From Armatimonadota bacterium (GTDB lineage Bacteria > Armatimonadota > Fimbriimonadia > Fimbriimonadales > Fimbriimonadaceae), in contig JAFDWR010000003.1 in assembly GCA_018268355.1 (NCBI GenBank), positions 297,714 through 361,713 on the forward strand: 64,000 bases of DNA, given 5' to 3'. Shown here in pieces: positions 45,490-53,772 of this stretch; position 1 is the first letter of the stretch, and the number at the start of each line of letters is the position of its first letter. The translations under genes and the position numbers were made by a program. The notes under the pieces are model-generated. The model made no database searches and was not told the DNA's origin. It worked only from the letters and a program-made list of their open reading frames with translations.

Positions 45490-46908
45490 ATGAAGAGCAC
45501 TAAGAAAGCAGGCCTAATCGTCGCTCTCGCCGCTGTCGGCGGAGTGATTGCCACCGCTCAACTCGCGCCCCTGAATTCAGGAGGCGGAGTCGCCCAGGTT
45601 CAAGAAAAGGGCAACCTGACCGTCAATCTCACCAATGTCCGCGCCGCCGAGGTCCTTGATTGGCTTCGAAAGGCCGGTTGCGAGTTCACCGTCGAAGGCA
45701 AGTACGACGAGAACCGAACGATCTCGATTTGGCTTAACAATGCCACCAAGGAATCGGCTCTGCGCAGCATCGCGGGCACCCTCGGACTTTCGGTCGTTAA
45801 GCGCGACGGCAAGACGGTCCTCGTGCAGAACCAAACGGTTGCTCGTGTGGTGCCGCCGGTGGTGAACACGCGGAACTTTACGCTCGCCCGCCCCATGGTG
45901 ACCTCGCCCGACGTGGCCAGCCTCCGTGGACTCACGTCTCGCGTTCAATACACAACGCCAAAGGCCTATCGGCTCTCGCGAACTCAGAATGGCGTCAACC
46001 TCATTCCGCCGAGGGTCCAAGAATCCGGCGCATGGACGTCGCCCTACTTCGACAAGCTCGGCTACCCGAAGTTCACCTTCCCCGACGACGAGAATGTCCG
46101 GGCCTACGAATGGACGAGAAAGGGTTTCCGCATGCTCGACAAGCAGGGCAAGTGGCGCACGGTCAAGCCGAGTGAAGTAAAGATCAAGCGCGGCAGCTGG
46201 TCGCCCAGCGACGGCGAGTCGTTCACCGTCTTCCGGAATGGAACGACCGCGTTTCGCCTGAAGGATGGTCAGGGCCTCGACCCGAAGGCACAAGCCGAGC
46301 TCGATAAGCACCTCAAGGAGCTTGACGAGCACATGAAGGAGCTCCGCAAGACGCTCAACAGCGATCTCTTTGCGATCCCGCCGATGGACATGAAGGGCAT
46401 GTCGGAAAAAGATCGAGCTGAGCTCATGAAGGAGATGGATAAGCTCCGAAAGTCGTTCGACGGAAACCTCTTCACGATCCCGCCGATGAACATGAAGGCT
46501 TGGTCGGACAAGGATCGAGCCAAGTTCCAAAAGGAGATGGAAAAGCTTCGCAAGTCGCTCGACGGAAGGGTCTTTTCCATCCCTCCGATGGATGGAATGA
46601 CTGAGAAGGATCGTGCGGAGATGCAGAAGCGGATGGCCGAGCTCCATAAGTCGCTTCAAGGCAAGATCATGAAGTTCGAACTCGACGGTTCGACGACGTT
46701 CGTGACCCGCCGAAACAACCGAGACTGGAAGGGGCTCATCGACTCGCTGACGCCCGCCCAGCTTGAGCTGATGAAGAGCCGCGGCTACCTCAAGCCGAGC
46801 GATCTCGACCCCAAGCAACAGAAGATGGTTGACATCGAGTCGATGAAGGGCTCGTACACGATCACGATCTCGATGAACGGCAAGTCCGTCACGATCAAGG
46901 GCGACTAA
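45490..46908 (+). CDS. Secreted STN-like domain protein with 34-residue tandem repeats
   Basis: A protein of 472 residues with a signal peptide (AGLIVALAAVGGVIATAQ). Residues about 40-110 look like a secretin/TonB short N-terminal (STN) domain: LTVNLTNVRAAEVLDWLRKA, then a strand pair ending in KRDGKTVLVQN. A central unknown region follows. Residues 294-393 are three repeats starting FxIPPM and ending KLRKSLDG, with an amphipathic helix rich in Lys, Glu and Met. The C-terminus ends with a short strand pair (TITISMNGKSVTIKG). The start has a strong GGAGG Shine-Dalgarno. No family recognised; probably a periplasmic structural or binding protein. Confidence 0.75.
   Translation: MKSTKKAGLIVALAAVGGVIATAQLAPLNSGGGVAQVQEKGNLTVNLTNVRAAEVLDWLRKAGCEFTVEGKYDENRTISIWLNNATKESALRSIAGTLGLSVVKRDGKTVLVQNQTVARVVPPVVNTRNFTLARPMVTSPDVASLRGLTSRVQYTTPKAYRLSRTQNGVNLIPPRVQESGAWTSPYFDKLGYPKFTFPDDENVRAYEWTRKGFRMLDKQGKWRTVKPSEVKIKRGSWSPSDGESFTVFRNGTTAFRLKDGQGLDPKAQAELDKHLKELDEHMKELRKTLNSDLFAIPPMDMKGMSEKDRAELMKEMDKLRKSFDGNLFTIPPMNMKAWSDKDRAKFQKEMEKLRKSLDGRVFSIPPMDGMTEKDRAEMQKRMAELHKSLQGKIMKFELDGSTTFVTRRNNRDWKGLIDSLTPAQLELMKSRGYLKPSDLDPKQQKMVDIESMKGSYTITISMNGKSVTIKGD
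46369..46668 (+). repeat. In-gene tandem repeat, 102-bp period
   Basis: Two full copies (46369-46470, 46471-46572) and a third shorter by two codons (46573-46668) encode FxIPPM-x(2,4)-(M/W)-(S/T)-(E/D)-KDRA units. A degenerate helix copy precedes them. Confidence 0.85.
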
Positions 46909-46924
46909 GCCCACCCAAAACAAT

Positions 46925-46962
46925 GCGGGGCTTCTTCAGGTTGGAAGAAGCCCCGCTTTTTT
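46925..46962. terminator. Bidirectional intrinsic terminator
   Basis: A 13-bp perfect stem (46925-46937 with 46944-46956), 6-nt loop and six T's, between the convergent repeat-protein gene and ssb. Confidence 0.95.
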
Positions 46963-46978
46963 GTCTCAAACCGAGAGC

Positions 46979-47377
46979 CTAGTCGTCGGCGAAGGGATCG
47001 TATTCGTCCACCGAAGGAGCGCTGGTTGCAGCGGCAACCGGGGTTCCGCCATCTTCGCGCGGTCGGTCCAGGCCCTGGACGCTGTCGGCGACGATCTCAA
47101 CGACTTCGCGATTCGAGCCATCTTGAGCGGTGTACTTCCTTGATTGAAGTCGACCGTCAACCGCGACGAGGCGACCCTTGGCAAGGTAGTTCTTCACGTA
47201 CTCGGCGGTCGCACCCCAGGCCGAAACCCGGAAGAAGTCCGCATCCGGGCTTCCATCTTGGGGCTTGATCTTCTTCTGGACTGCGATCGAGAAATCGCTG
47301 ACGCTCTTCCCCGTCGTCGTGGTGCGGAGCTCAGGATCGCGGGTCAGACGACCCACAAGAACAACTCGATTGACCAT
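46979..47377 (-). CDS. ssb: Single-stranded DNA-binding protein
   Basis: SSB coats single-stranded DNA in replication and repair. The 132-residue protein has the OB fold (VNRVVLVGRLTRDPELRTT, FFRVSAWGATAEYVKNYLAKG, VDGRLQSRKY). The acidic tail ends YDPFADD, so the DDxxPF tip that docks partner proteins is modified: Asp-Pro-Phe is kept but three residues follow it. It follows rpsF by 11 nt, the common rpsF-ssb order. rpsR, usually next, is absent, since ssb ends at a terminator. Confidence 0.95.
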   Translation of the reverse strand: MVNRVVLVGRLTRDPELRTTTTGKSVSDFSIAVQKKIKPQDGSPDADFFRVSAWGATAEYVKNYLAKGRLVAVDGRLQSRKYTAQDGSNREVVEIVADSVQGLDRPREDGGTPVAAATSAPSVDEYDPFADD

Positions 47378-47388
47378 GTCTTAGCTTA

Positions 47389-47688
47389 TCACGCACCGAG
47401 CTTGACGATCGTGTGTCGAATCACTTCGTCTGCAATGCGGAACAGTCGGCCGAGTTCAGCCGGCACGGTCGGCTCAGATTCGAACGTCATGAGGACGTAG
47501 TTGCCATCCTTGTGACCGTCGATTTCATAGGCCAGCTTTCGCTTTTCCCACTTCGAGGCCTTGTCAACGGTGCCTCCAAGACCCTCGACCACGCCCTTGA
47601 ATCGGTCGGCAATCTTCTGGACTTCGCCGTCATTCAGGTTCGGCGGGAGGATGTAAAGGGCTTCGTACTTTCGCGCGGTTTCGCTCAT
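47389..47688 (-). CDS. rpsF: 30S ribosomal protein S6
   Basis: S6 binds the central domain of 16S rRNA with S18. The 99-residue protein fits the family: KYEALYILPPNLNDGEVQKI at the start, the DKASKWEKRKLAYEIDGHKD block and the NYVLMTF strand, ending RHTIVKLGA. The ATG at 47688 has an AAGGAAAAA Shine-Dalgarno; the frame is open upstream but that part is not S6-like. Its operon partner is ssb. Confidence 0.96.
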   Translation of the reverse strand: MSETARKYEALYILPPNLNDGEVQKIADRFKGVVEGLGGTVDKASKWEKRKLAYEIDGHKDGNYVLMTFESEPTVPAELGRLFRIADEVIRHTIVKLGA

Positions 47689-47765
47689 CAATTTTTCCTT
47701 ATGGTCTGTCAGCCCAATCCCCGAGGGGTGGGCAAGGAAACGAGATGATACCTGAACGACCTGCG

Positions 47766-48458
47766 CTATTCCAAATAAGTGCCGTTCACGCGCAGCGCAA
47801 ACCGGTATCCGATCGTGTCCGCCGAACGGCGGCACATCACCATGCGACTGAGGAAGATTTCGAAGTACTCCATCACCGTCGCGTATTGGGTGTCGATCTC
47901 AAGCGTGAGTTCAATCGCCTGCTTGTTGGGGTCCATTTCAACCCGGCTCTTCTGGACGGCATAGTTCACGCGGTCGTGGATGTCAAACGACTCGATGATC
48001 GGATTTTGAACGCGGCTGAAGTGGACGTCGCTCTTGTCAGCGATAATCAGCGCGGCCGACATCGTGGAAATCGGCATCCCCGCGAGTTCTTCGTGGTTGC
48101 CAATCGCGCCCAGGATCGGGGCGATCTCTTCGGCGTCCATCCCCATCTCGTTCAGGAGGGTGAAGGCCATCGCGCCGCCCGTTTGGGGGTGGTTGATGCG
48201 GTTCACGCTGTTGCCGATGTCGTGCAGGTAGGCGGCAATCTCGGCCAGTTCGGTTTCCCGGGCCGGGGTGCCCAGCTTCTCCATGATGTAGCGCGTGATG
48301 CCGGAAACAACGCCCACATGGCGGTGACCATGCTCGGTGTAGCCCATCGCCTTCATGACCTCATTCGCGCCATCGATGAGCTTGCGGACCTTGGGGTTGT
48401 TGCGGACCTCTTTGAGGGTCACGCGCTTCGGACCAACGACAGAAAGTGCCTGTTCCAT
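47766..48458 (-). CDS. HD-domain phosphohydrolase
   Basis: A metal-dependent phosphohydrolase of 230 residues. The HD ligands are visible: first His in EHGHRHVG, the HD pair in AAYLHDIGN, then later His in GAIGNHEE and the Asp in ADKSDV. Proteins of this shape often hydrolyse nucleotides, but the substrate is not known. The C-terminal third (VMEYFEIFLSRMVMCRRSAD) is an extra alpha/beta region. I use the ATG at 48458 since TATAGT at 48469-48474 lies 10 nt before it and overlaps the alternative GTG start at 48470. Confidence 0.88.
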   Translation of the reverse strand: MEQALSVVGPKRVTLKEVRNNPKVRKLIDGANEVMKAMGYTEHGHRHVGVVSGITRYIMEKLGTPARETELAEIAAYLHDIGNSVNRINHPQTGGAMAFTLLNEMGMDAEEIAPILGAIGNHEELAGMPISTMSAALIIADKSDVHFSRVQNPIIESFDIHDRVNYAVQKSRVEMDPNKQAIELTLEIDTQYATVMEYFEIFLSRMVMCRRSADTIGYRFALRVNGTYLE

Positions 48459-48468
48459 GGATTCACTC

Positions 48469-48474
48469 ACTATA
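48469..48474 (-). promoter_or_regulatory. -10 box (TATAGT) of the HD hydrolase
   Basis: TATAGT on the minus strand ends 10 nt before the ATG at 48458. It overlaps the upstream GTG, which cannot then be the start. Confidence 0.5.
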
Positions 48475-48478
48475 ACGT

Positions 48479-49036
48479 TTAGGGTCCCGAGATCGTGTCA
48501 AACGAGACGATTAGCTTCCCATCGAGCCGCTGTTCCTGGCGCGCGATGCCGATTCCGGCTCGAAACCAGGTCGTGAGCTCAAGGTCTTTGCCCCTAATCT
48601 TAAAGGTGAGCACCGTCTTCGTGGTGTTGACCTTCTTTCCGTCGATCTCGAGCTTGTCTTCAATCTGGTCGAGCCTCGCTTCGGTCGATTCCGAACCCGC
48701 CGGTGAGGCGACGGTGCCCGTCCACGCCGTTTGGGCGGATGGACCCGGTAGCAGGAGCGGAATCGGCGGCGAGAAGCGGGTGATTCCAAGCTGGTCGGCG
48801 ACGAGGCGCCCGTCGCGGAAGGCGATGCGGGAGACCCCCAAAGGACCACTCAGCTCAAAGCCGCTCACACCGGCGACTGAGATGCTGCGGGTGACCTTGA
48901 TGGATTCGACTAGCTCGCGAAAGCTATCCCGCGAGTGGGCGGACCAAGTGTTGCCCACCGCGAGCGGCATCCGGTCGTCGGCCTTGTTACATCCGACGAG
49001 AACCAGGATTATCGAGCCGACCCACCAATGCTTCAT
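48479..49036 (-). CDS. Putative lipoprotein
   Basis: A protein of 185 residues with a lipoprotein signal (WWVGSIILVLVGC, lipobox LVGC). The mature part is beta-rich (VGNTWSAHSRDSF, TTKTVLTFKIRGKDLELTTW, then GIGIARQEQRLDG), similar in layout to small lipoproteins that measure or bind in the periplasm. No family recognised. Its ATG overlaps the pcrA stop by 4 bp, so it is expressed behind pcrA. Confidence 0.7.
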   Translation of the reverse strand: MKHWWVGSIILVLVGCNKADDRMPLAVGNTWSAHSRDSFRELVESIKVTRSISVAGVSGFELSGPLGVSRIAFRDGRLVADQLGITRFSPPIPLLLPGPSAQTAWTGTVASPAGSESTEARLDQIEDKLEIDGKKVNTTKTVLTFKIRGKDLELTTWFRAGIGIARQEQRLDGKLIVSFDTISGP

Positions 49037-51270
49037 TCGCTTGCTTTCTCAAGTTTAGCCAGCTTCTGAACAAGCTTTTTCACCCCAGTCACGCCGGGGA
49101 AGGCGACGGTGACCTCGACGTCGTCCTTGATCGGGGCACACGCGACCACCATGCCAACGCCGAACTTCACGTGGCGGACGCGGTCGCCCACCTCGAACGG
49201 CGGCTTCCACTCCGGCTTGCGCAGCGGTCGGTTCGACTCCACCACCGCTTGGCGCGGCTCGACCACGCTGTAGCTGCCCGTCCGGTCTTGGCGCACGGTC
49301 CGATTCGGCGAATCGTAGCCCATGTCGTTCGACGTTGAGCCCATATTCACGAGGACTTCGGGCGGGACATCGTCGATGAAGCGCGACCGTCGGTTGAAGT
49401 TAGGCTGACCGTAGAGCGAGCGCCGGTGTGCGTGGAGCAGGTGAAGCTCCTGCCGGGCGCGGGTCATGCCCACGTAGCAAAGCCGCCGCTCCTCTTCGAG
49501 CTCGGTGTCGTTCGTGAGGCTCCGCGAGTGGGGGAAAACGCCTTCTTCGAGTCCGACGAGGAAAACGACTGGAAACTCAAGGCCCTTCGCGGAGTGCAAG
49601 GTCATCAAGGTCACCGCATCGCCATCGGTGTTCGCGGAATCGAGGTCCGAAATCAGCGCCACGCTCTCCAGGAAGCCCGCGAGCGACGGCTCGTCCGACG
49701 TGCCGTCGTATTGAATCGTCACGTTGAGGAGTTCCTGCAGGTTCTCCAGTCGGCCCATCGCCTCTTCCGTGTGCTCGGCCTTGAGGGCCTCAAGGTAGGT
49801 CGATTCGGAAAGGAGCGCTCGCAGGACCGGGGTGACTTCTGGGCTCTGGGCGAGGTCGTTGGCGTGCTGGATGCACGAGGCAAAGGACCGCACGCCGACC
49901 GCCGTCTTTTTCGGCAGAAGCGCTTGGACGTCCTGGGTGACGAGGGCCTCGAGCAGCGACATGTCGCGCTCGTTGGCCCAGGTCTCGATTTGCTGGAGAG
50001 ACGTTGCCCCGATGCCTCGCGGGGGTGTGTTGATCACCCGTCGGCAGCTCACGTTGTCCTTCGGATTCAAGACCAGCCGCAGGTAGGCAACCATGTCCTT
50101 AATTTCCTTGCGCTCATAGAACCGCTGTCCGCCGACGAGGACGTGTGGGATTCGCAAGGTGAGGAAGGCTTCTTCCAAGACGCGGGACTGGGCATTGGTT
50201 CGATAGAGAACCGCGAAGTCCTTGTACTTCCGCGACTTCGTCCGGACGTCGCGAAGCACCGCCTCAGCGACCGCCATGCCTTCGTCCAGTTCGGTCCCGA
50301 CTTGCGTGAGCGAAATCGGCGCGCCGTCTTCGTTGTCGGTCCAGAGACGCTTAGCTGCCCGCGAGCGGTTCTTGGAGATCACCTCGTTGGCGGCGGCGAG
50401 GATCTTCTTGGTGGAGCGGTAGTTTCGCTCGAGCTTGACGATCTTCGCGTCCGGATAGTCGCTGCCAAAGCGCAGGATCAGGCTGACATCCGCGCCGCGC
50501 CAAGCATAAATCGACTGGTCGTCGTCGCCGACGACCACGATATTTCGGTAGTGGCTGCTGAGGAGCTGGACGATGCGGTACTGGGCGAAGTTGACGTCCT
50601 GATACTCGTCCACGAGGACGTATTCAAACCGCTTCGACCACTTGTCGCGGACTTCCTCGCGCTGTTCGAGGACGCGGACGGTGTACAGGAGGATGTCGTC
50701 GAAGTCGAGCGCGTTGGCCTTGCTGAGCAGCTTGTTGTAGGCGGGATAAATCTGGGCGACGATCTTCTCAAAGAAGCCGGTCGCCTTTTCCGAGTAGGCC
50801 TCGGGGGTAAGGAGCTTTTCCTTCGCGTTCGAAATCTCGCTGAGCACGGCGCGCGGCTGGATCGCCTTGTCGTCGATATTCTTGATCTTGAGGATCTCCC
50901 GAATGAGGGTCAGCTGATCGCTGTCGTCATAGATCGTGAAGCTGGGGTCGAGTCCTATGCTCGCGCCTTCCATCCGGAGGAATCGCGCACTGAGCGAGTG
51001 GAAGGTGCCGATCCACAGGTCTTTGGAGGCCGCGCCGACGAGGTGTTCAACGCGTTCGCGCATCTCCTTGGCCGCCTTGTTGGTAAAGGTGACGGCGAGG
51101 ATGCGCCAAGGGGCGACGCCTTCGTTCATCAGCCGGGCAATCCGCGTCGTGATGACGCGCGTCTTCCCTGAACCCGCTCCCGCGAAGATGAGCATCGGCC
51201 CTTCGCCGTGCATCACTGCTTCCTTCTGCTCGGGATTGAGCGAGTCGAGGGGGACCGTGCTGATAGACAT
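49033..51270 (-). CDS. pcrA: ATP-dependent DNA helicase PcrA/UvrD
   Basis: A superfamily 1A 3'-5' helicase of 745 residues for excision repair and replication restart. The Q motif LNPEQKEAV precedes Walker A AGAGSGKT at 30-37. Motif Ia is VTFTNKAAKEMRERV, motif II DEYQDVN near 220, motif III GDDDQSIYAWRGAD, motif IV NYRST, and motif V/VI VTLMTLHSAKGLEFPVVF and RLCYVGMTRAR. The C-terminal SH3-like domain that binds RNA polymerase in PcrA is present (VGDRVRHVKFGVGMVVA). A CATAAT box lies 8 nt before the ATG. It leads an operon with the lipoprotein. Confidence 0.96.
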   Translation of the reverse strand: MSISTVPLDSLNPEQKEAVMHGEGPMLIFAGAGSGKTRVITTRIARLMNEGVAPWRILAVTFTNKAAKEMRERVEHLVGAASKDLWIGTFHSLSARFLRMEGASIGLDPSFTIYDDSDQLTLIREILKIKNIDDKAIQPRAVLSEISNAKEKLLTPEAYSEKATGFFEKIVAQIYPAYNKLLSKANALDFDDILLYTVRVLEQREEVRDKWSKRFEYVLVDEYQDVNFAQYRIVQLLSSHYRNIVVVGDDDQSIYAWRGADVSLILRFGSDYPDAKIVKLERNYRSTKKILAAANEVISKNRSRAAKRLWTDNEDGAPISLTQVGTELDEGMAVAEAVLRDVRTKSRKYKDFAVLYRTNAQSRVLEEAFLTLRIPHVLVGGQRFYERKEIKDMVAYLRLVLNPKDNVSCRRVINTPPRGIGATSLQQIETWANERDMSLLEALVTQDVQALLPKKTAVGVRSFASCIQHANDLAQSPEVTPVLRALLSESTYLEALKAEHTEEAMGRLENLQELLNVTIQYDGTSDEPSLAGFLESVALISDLDSANTDGDAVTLMTLHSAKGLEFPVVFLVGLEEGVFPHSRSLTNDTELEEERRLCYVGMTRARQELHLLHAHRRSLYGQPNFNRRSRFIDDVPPEVLVNMGSTSNDMGYDSPNRTVRQDRTGSYSVVEPRQAVVESNRPLRKPEWKPPFEVGDRVRHVKFGVGMVVACAPIKDDVEVTVAFPGVTGVKKLVQKLAKLEKASE

Positions 51271-51278
51271 CTGTTTAC

Positions 51279-51284
51279 ATTATG
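51279..51284 (-). promoter_or_regulatory. -10 box (CATAAT) of pcrA
   Basis: CATAAT on the minus strand ends 8 nt before the ATG. No Shine-Dalgarno lies between them, so a leaderless mRNA is implied. Confidence 0.55.
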
Positions 51285-51375
51285 GACCCTTGTTCAGATG
51301 AAAAGGGGAGCCGGGGGTGGATGCCTATTGACGAAAAAACTCGTCCGAACGATTCCATGGCACGAATCCTTCTAA

Positions 51376-51381
51376 TACAAT
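51376..51381 (+). promoter_or_regulatory. -10 box (TACAAT) upstream of the secreted Gly-rich protein
   Basis: TACAAT, with a poor -35 (TTCCAT) at 17-nt spacing, gives a leader of about 65 nt that contains the palindrome at 51398-51410. Confidence 0.4.
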
Positions 51382-51397
51382 GTGACACGAGAGCCGC

Positions 51398-51410
51398 TTG
51401 ACGGCGTCAA
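51398..51410. promoter_or_regulatory. 13-bp palindrome in the leader of the secreted Gly-rich protein gene
   Basis: TTGACG-G-CGTCAA, a perfect 6+1+6 inverted repeat about 10 nt after the predicted transcription start. An operator candidate. Confidence 0.35.
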
Positions 51411-51452
51411 AATGTGTAAGAATTGGGCACTTAGCCCGAGGTTGATCAGTCG

Positions 51453-52925
51453 ATGAATCGAATTTCCGCAGTTCTCATGAGTGTTGCTGTCGTCGGAGTG
51501 GCGAGTGCCCAGGCACCGTTTACCGTCGTCAGCCCGCGCAATTACAACGCAGACACCAACTCCCCGGTCGTCCGAGAGAAGATTGTGCTCAAGTTCCCGA
51601 AGAACTCGGTTCCGAGTTCCGGCTACGTCGGAATCTTCATGGGCAAGACCCGTGGCGAGCAGATCCTCGACGAGAAGTTCATCGAGGCCACCACGCTGCA
51701 GCAAGAGGGCAACTACCTCGTCTATCGCCTCGACACCAAGGCCAAGGGCATTGCCGATGATCTCTACACGATCCGCGCCGTCCTTTACGTCGACTACGCT
51801 GACCGCCCGCGAGAGATCAACCAGACGCAGGTCAACGTCCGCGTCGGCAACATCAGCAGCATCAAGATTCCGAACAAGGGCTTCAACCTCCGTTACAAGT
51901 TCAACAGTGGCACCCAGTGGAAGTACCGCGTCGAAATGCGCAACTCGCAGAGCGTGATCTCTTCGGTGCAGCAGACGATGGGTGTCCGCGCCGCCGAGCT
52001 ACCTGCCGAAGCTGAAGTTCTCCGCTACCTGTATTCGATCGAGTCGAACTACGGAAACGGCGACGGTCTTCTTCGACTTCAAATCATCCCTCGCGATGGC
52101 CGACGACACGAGTACTACTCGGTCAATGGCCAAGTCGACAAGTGGTACAACTACCAAATGGCCGGACTCTACGGCCGGTTCACCAGCACGGGTAACGAAA
52201 TCTTCACGTCGATCCCGTTTGCCCACAACACGGCTGACTTCGGTCCGATCCGAACGGGCGCAACCCGAGAGCTTTTCGGTAACTTCCCGCTTCCGAACCT
52301 TCCGACCCGACCGGTTCGCCCCGGCGACAGCTGGCCGACCCGCTCGCTGCAGTCCAACCTCAAGGGCAGCGTCACTCCGGAAGATTCGCTGAAGGCCACC
52401 CTTTACGACCGAGTTCCTATGCGCGGCGAGTTCGTCGGCGTCGAGTGGGAGATGGGTCACCCTTGCGCCAAGATTCGAAACTCGCTTGAGCAGGGCTCAA
52501 AGACCAAGGAAGGCCAGATGGCCCTCTTCGGCAAGAATGACGGCGTCAACACGCTTTCATCGAGCGAGACGATTTGGTTTGCACTCGACCTTGGTCGACC
52601 GGTCAAGATCGTTCGCGATCAGACCATCGATGCCAAGACCGTTGTCAACGGCATGAACAGCTCGGGCGGACCTGGTCCGGACGGCGGCGGCGAGAACGGC
52701 GAAGGTGGACGACCTGGCCGACCTGGACCTAAGGGACCGGGTAGCACCTCGAGCAACCTCTTCCGACAAGCCGGTACCAGCCGACTTGGCGGAACGCAGA
52801 TGCCCGGAAGTGGCTTCCAGCCTGGCGGTGGTAACAACGGCGGACGCGGCAGCAATCAAGGCGGCGGTTCGCAGACGATGTTTATTCGTCAGCGAAATCA
52901 GTTGACGTTCATCCTTGAGCAGTAA
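51453..52925 (+). CDS. Secreted protein with Gly-rich C-terminal tail
   Basis: A protein of 490 residues with a signal peptide (SAVLMSVAVVGVASAQAP). The N-terminal part (about 20-130) looks like an immunoglobulin-like beta domain (PVVREKIVLKFPKNSVP, VLYVDYADRPREINQT). A central region (about 140-390) has YKFNSGTQWKYRVEM and a long beta-rich stretch with PVRPGDSWPT. Residues about 395-475 are low-complexity Gly/Pro/Asn (PDGGGENGEGGRPGRPGPKG). It is followed after 10 nt by tatC. No family recognised. Confidence 0.75.
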   Translation: MNRISAVLMSVAVVGVASAQAPFTVVSPRNYNADTNSPVVREKIVLKFPKNSVPSSGYVGIFMGKTRGEQILDEKFIEATTLQQEGNYLVYRLDTKAKGIADDLYTIRAVLYVDYADRPREINQTQVNVRVGNISSIKIPNKGFNLRYKFNSGTQWKYRVEMRNSQSVISSVQQTMGVRAAELPAEAEVLRYLYSIESNYGNGDGLLRLQIIPRDGRRHEYYSVNGQVDKWYNYQMAGLYGRFTSTGNEIFTSIPFAHNTADFGPIRTGATRELFGNFPLPNLPTRPVRPGDSWPTRSLQSNLKGSVTPEDSLKATLYDRVPMRGEFVGVEWEMGHPCAKIRNSLEQGSKTKEGQMALFGKNDGVNTLSSSETIWFALDLGRPVKIVRDQTIDAKTVVNGMNSSGGPGPDGGGENGEGGRPGRPGPKGPGSTSSNLFRQAGTSRLGGTQMPGSGFQPGGGNNGGRGSNQGGGSQTMFIRQRNQLTFILEQ

Positions 52926-52935
52926 ACTGGCCTAG

Positions 52936-53772
52936 ATGGCCAACTGGTTCAAGCGACGAAAGGCCCGAAGTCTTCCGGATGATCCGGAAGACTTTCGGCT
53001 TTCTCTGGTTGAGCACCTTGAAGACCTTCGAGGCTCGATCCTTCGCAGCTTCGTCTGGATCACCCTTGGCCTCATCGGCGGCTGGTTCCTCACCCGGCCC
53101 GTTTACGGCTTCCTGAACTCCGCCATTCGTGCCCAGGTTGAGCCTGTGCTCAAGGCGCGCGGTGTCCCCTATCGCGAGGCGTTCAATACCGCGACGGGGG
53201 CCTTCATGCTCAAGTTCAAGCTCGCGATGATCCTTGGCCTCATCCTCGTGATGCCGCTCATCATCATCGAGCTGTGGCACTTCGTTGCGCCCGCACTCAA
53301 GCCCGTCGAACGCAAGCCGCTACGGATTGTCGCGCCGATCAGCGCCTGCCTCTTTGCCCTCGGCGCAGGCCTTTGTTGGTTTGTCATCCCCAACGCTATC
53401 TCGTGGTTCGCCACCTACGTCGAGGAGTTCCCCACCGTTGAGCTGATCCAAGAGCCGGGCTCGATGGTCTTCTTCTGCCTCAAGCTGCTGCTCGCGTTCG
53501 GGCTCGCCTTCCAGCTGCCAATCATCATCTTCTACTTGAACAAGCTCGGCCTGCTTGAGACCGAGATGCTGCTCAAGAACTGGCGAAAGGCGACCTTTGT
53601 CGTCTTTGCGGTGGCGATGATCGTCACCCCCAGCAACGACTGGATCACGATGCTCGCGATGGCGATCCCGGTGAGCATCCTCTTCATCGGAACCATCATC
53701 GTCGTCAAGTTCGCCAGCAAGAAGCGGATGCGAGAGATCCTCGCGAGCGAAGACCGTGAACTTGGGTCCTGA
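52936..53772 (+). CDS. tatC: Sec-independent protein translocase TatC
   Basis: TatC is the receptor for twin-arginine leaders in the inner membrane. The 278-residue protein has a charged N-terminal cytoplasmic part with FRLSLVEHLEDLRGSIL (the conserved EHLxELR region), then six membrane helices. Blocks include PLIIIELWHFVAPALKPVER and the C-terminal LPIIIFYLNKLGLLETEML. tatA/B are not in this window. Several Tat substrates are (ActB, DUF1800, DUF1501 proteins). Its end overlaps the helicase gene by 17 bp. Confidence 0.96.
   Translation: MANWFKRRKARSLPDDPEDFRLSLVEHLEDLRGSILRSFVWITLGLIGGWFLTRPVYGFLNSAIRAQVEPVLKARGVPYREAFNTATGAFMLKFKLAMILGLILVMPLIIIELWHFVAPALKPVERKPLRIVAPISACLFALGAGLCWFVIPNAISWFATYVEEFPTVELIQEPGSMVFFCLKLLLAFGLAFQLPIIIFYLNKLGLLETEMLLKNWRKATFVVFAVAMIVTPSNDWITMLAMAIPVSILFIGTIIVVKFASKKRMREILASEDRELGS

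Noticed and set aside
49426..51171. A 581-codon plus-strand open frame
   Set aside because: It is antisense to pcrA, whose helicase motifs are all present.
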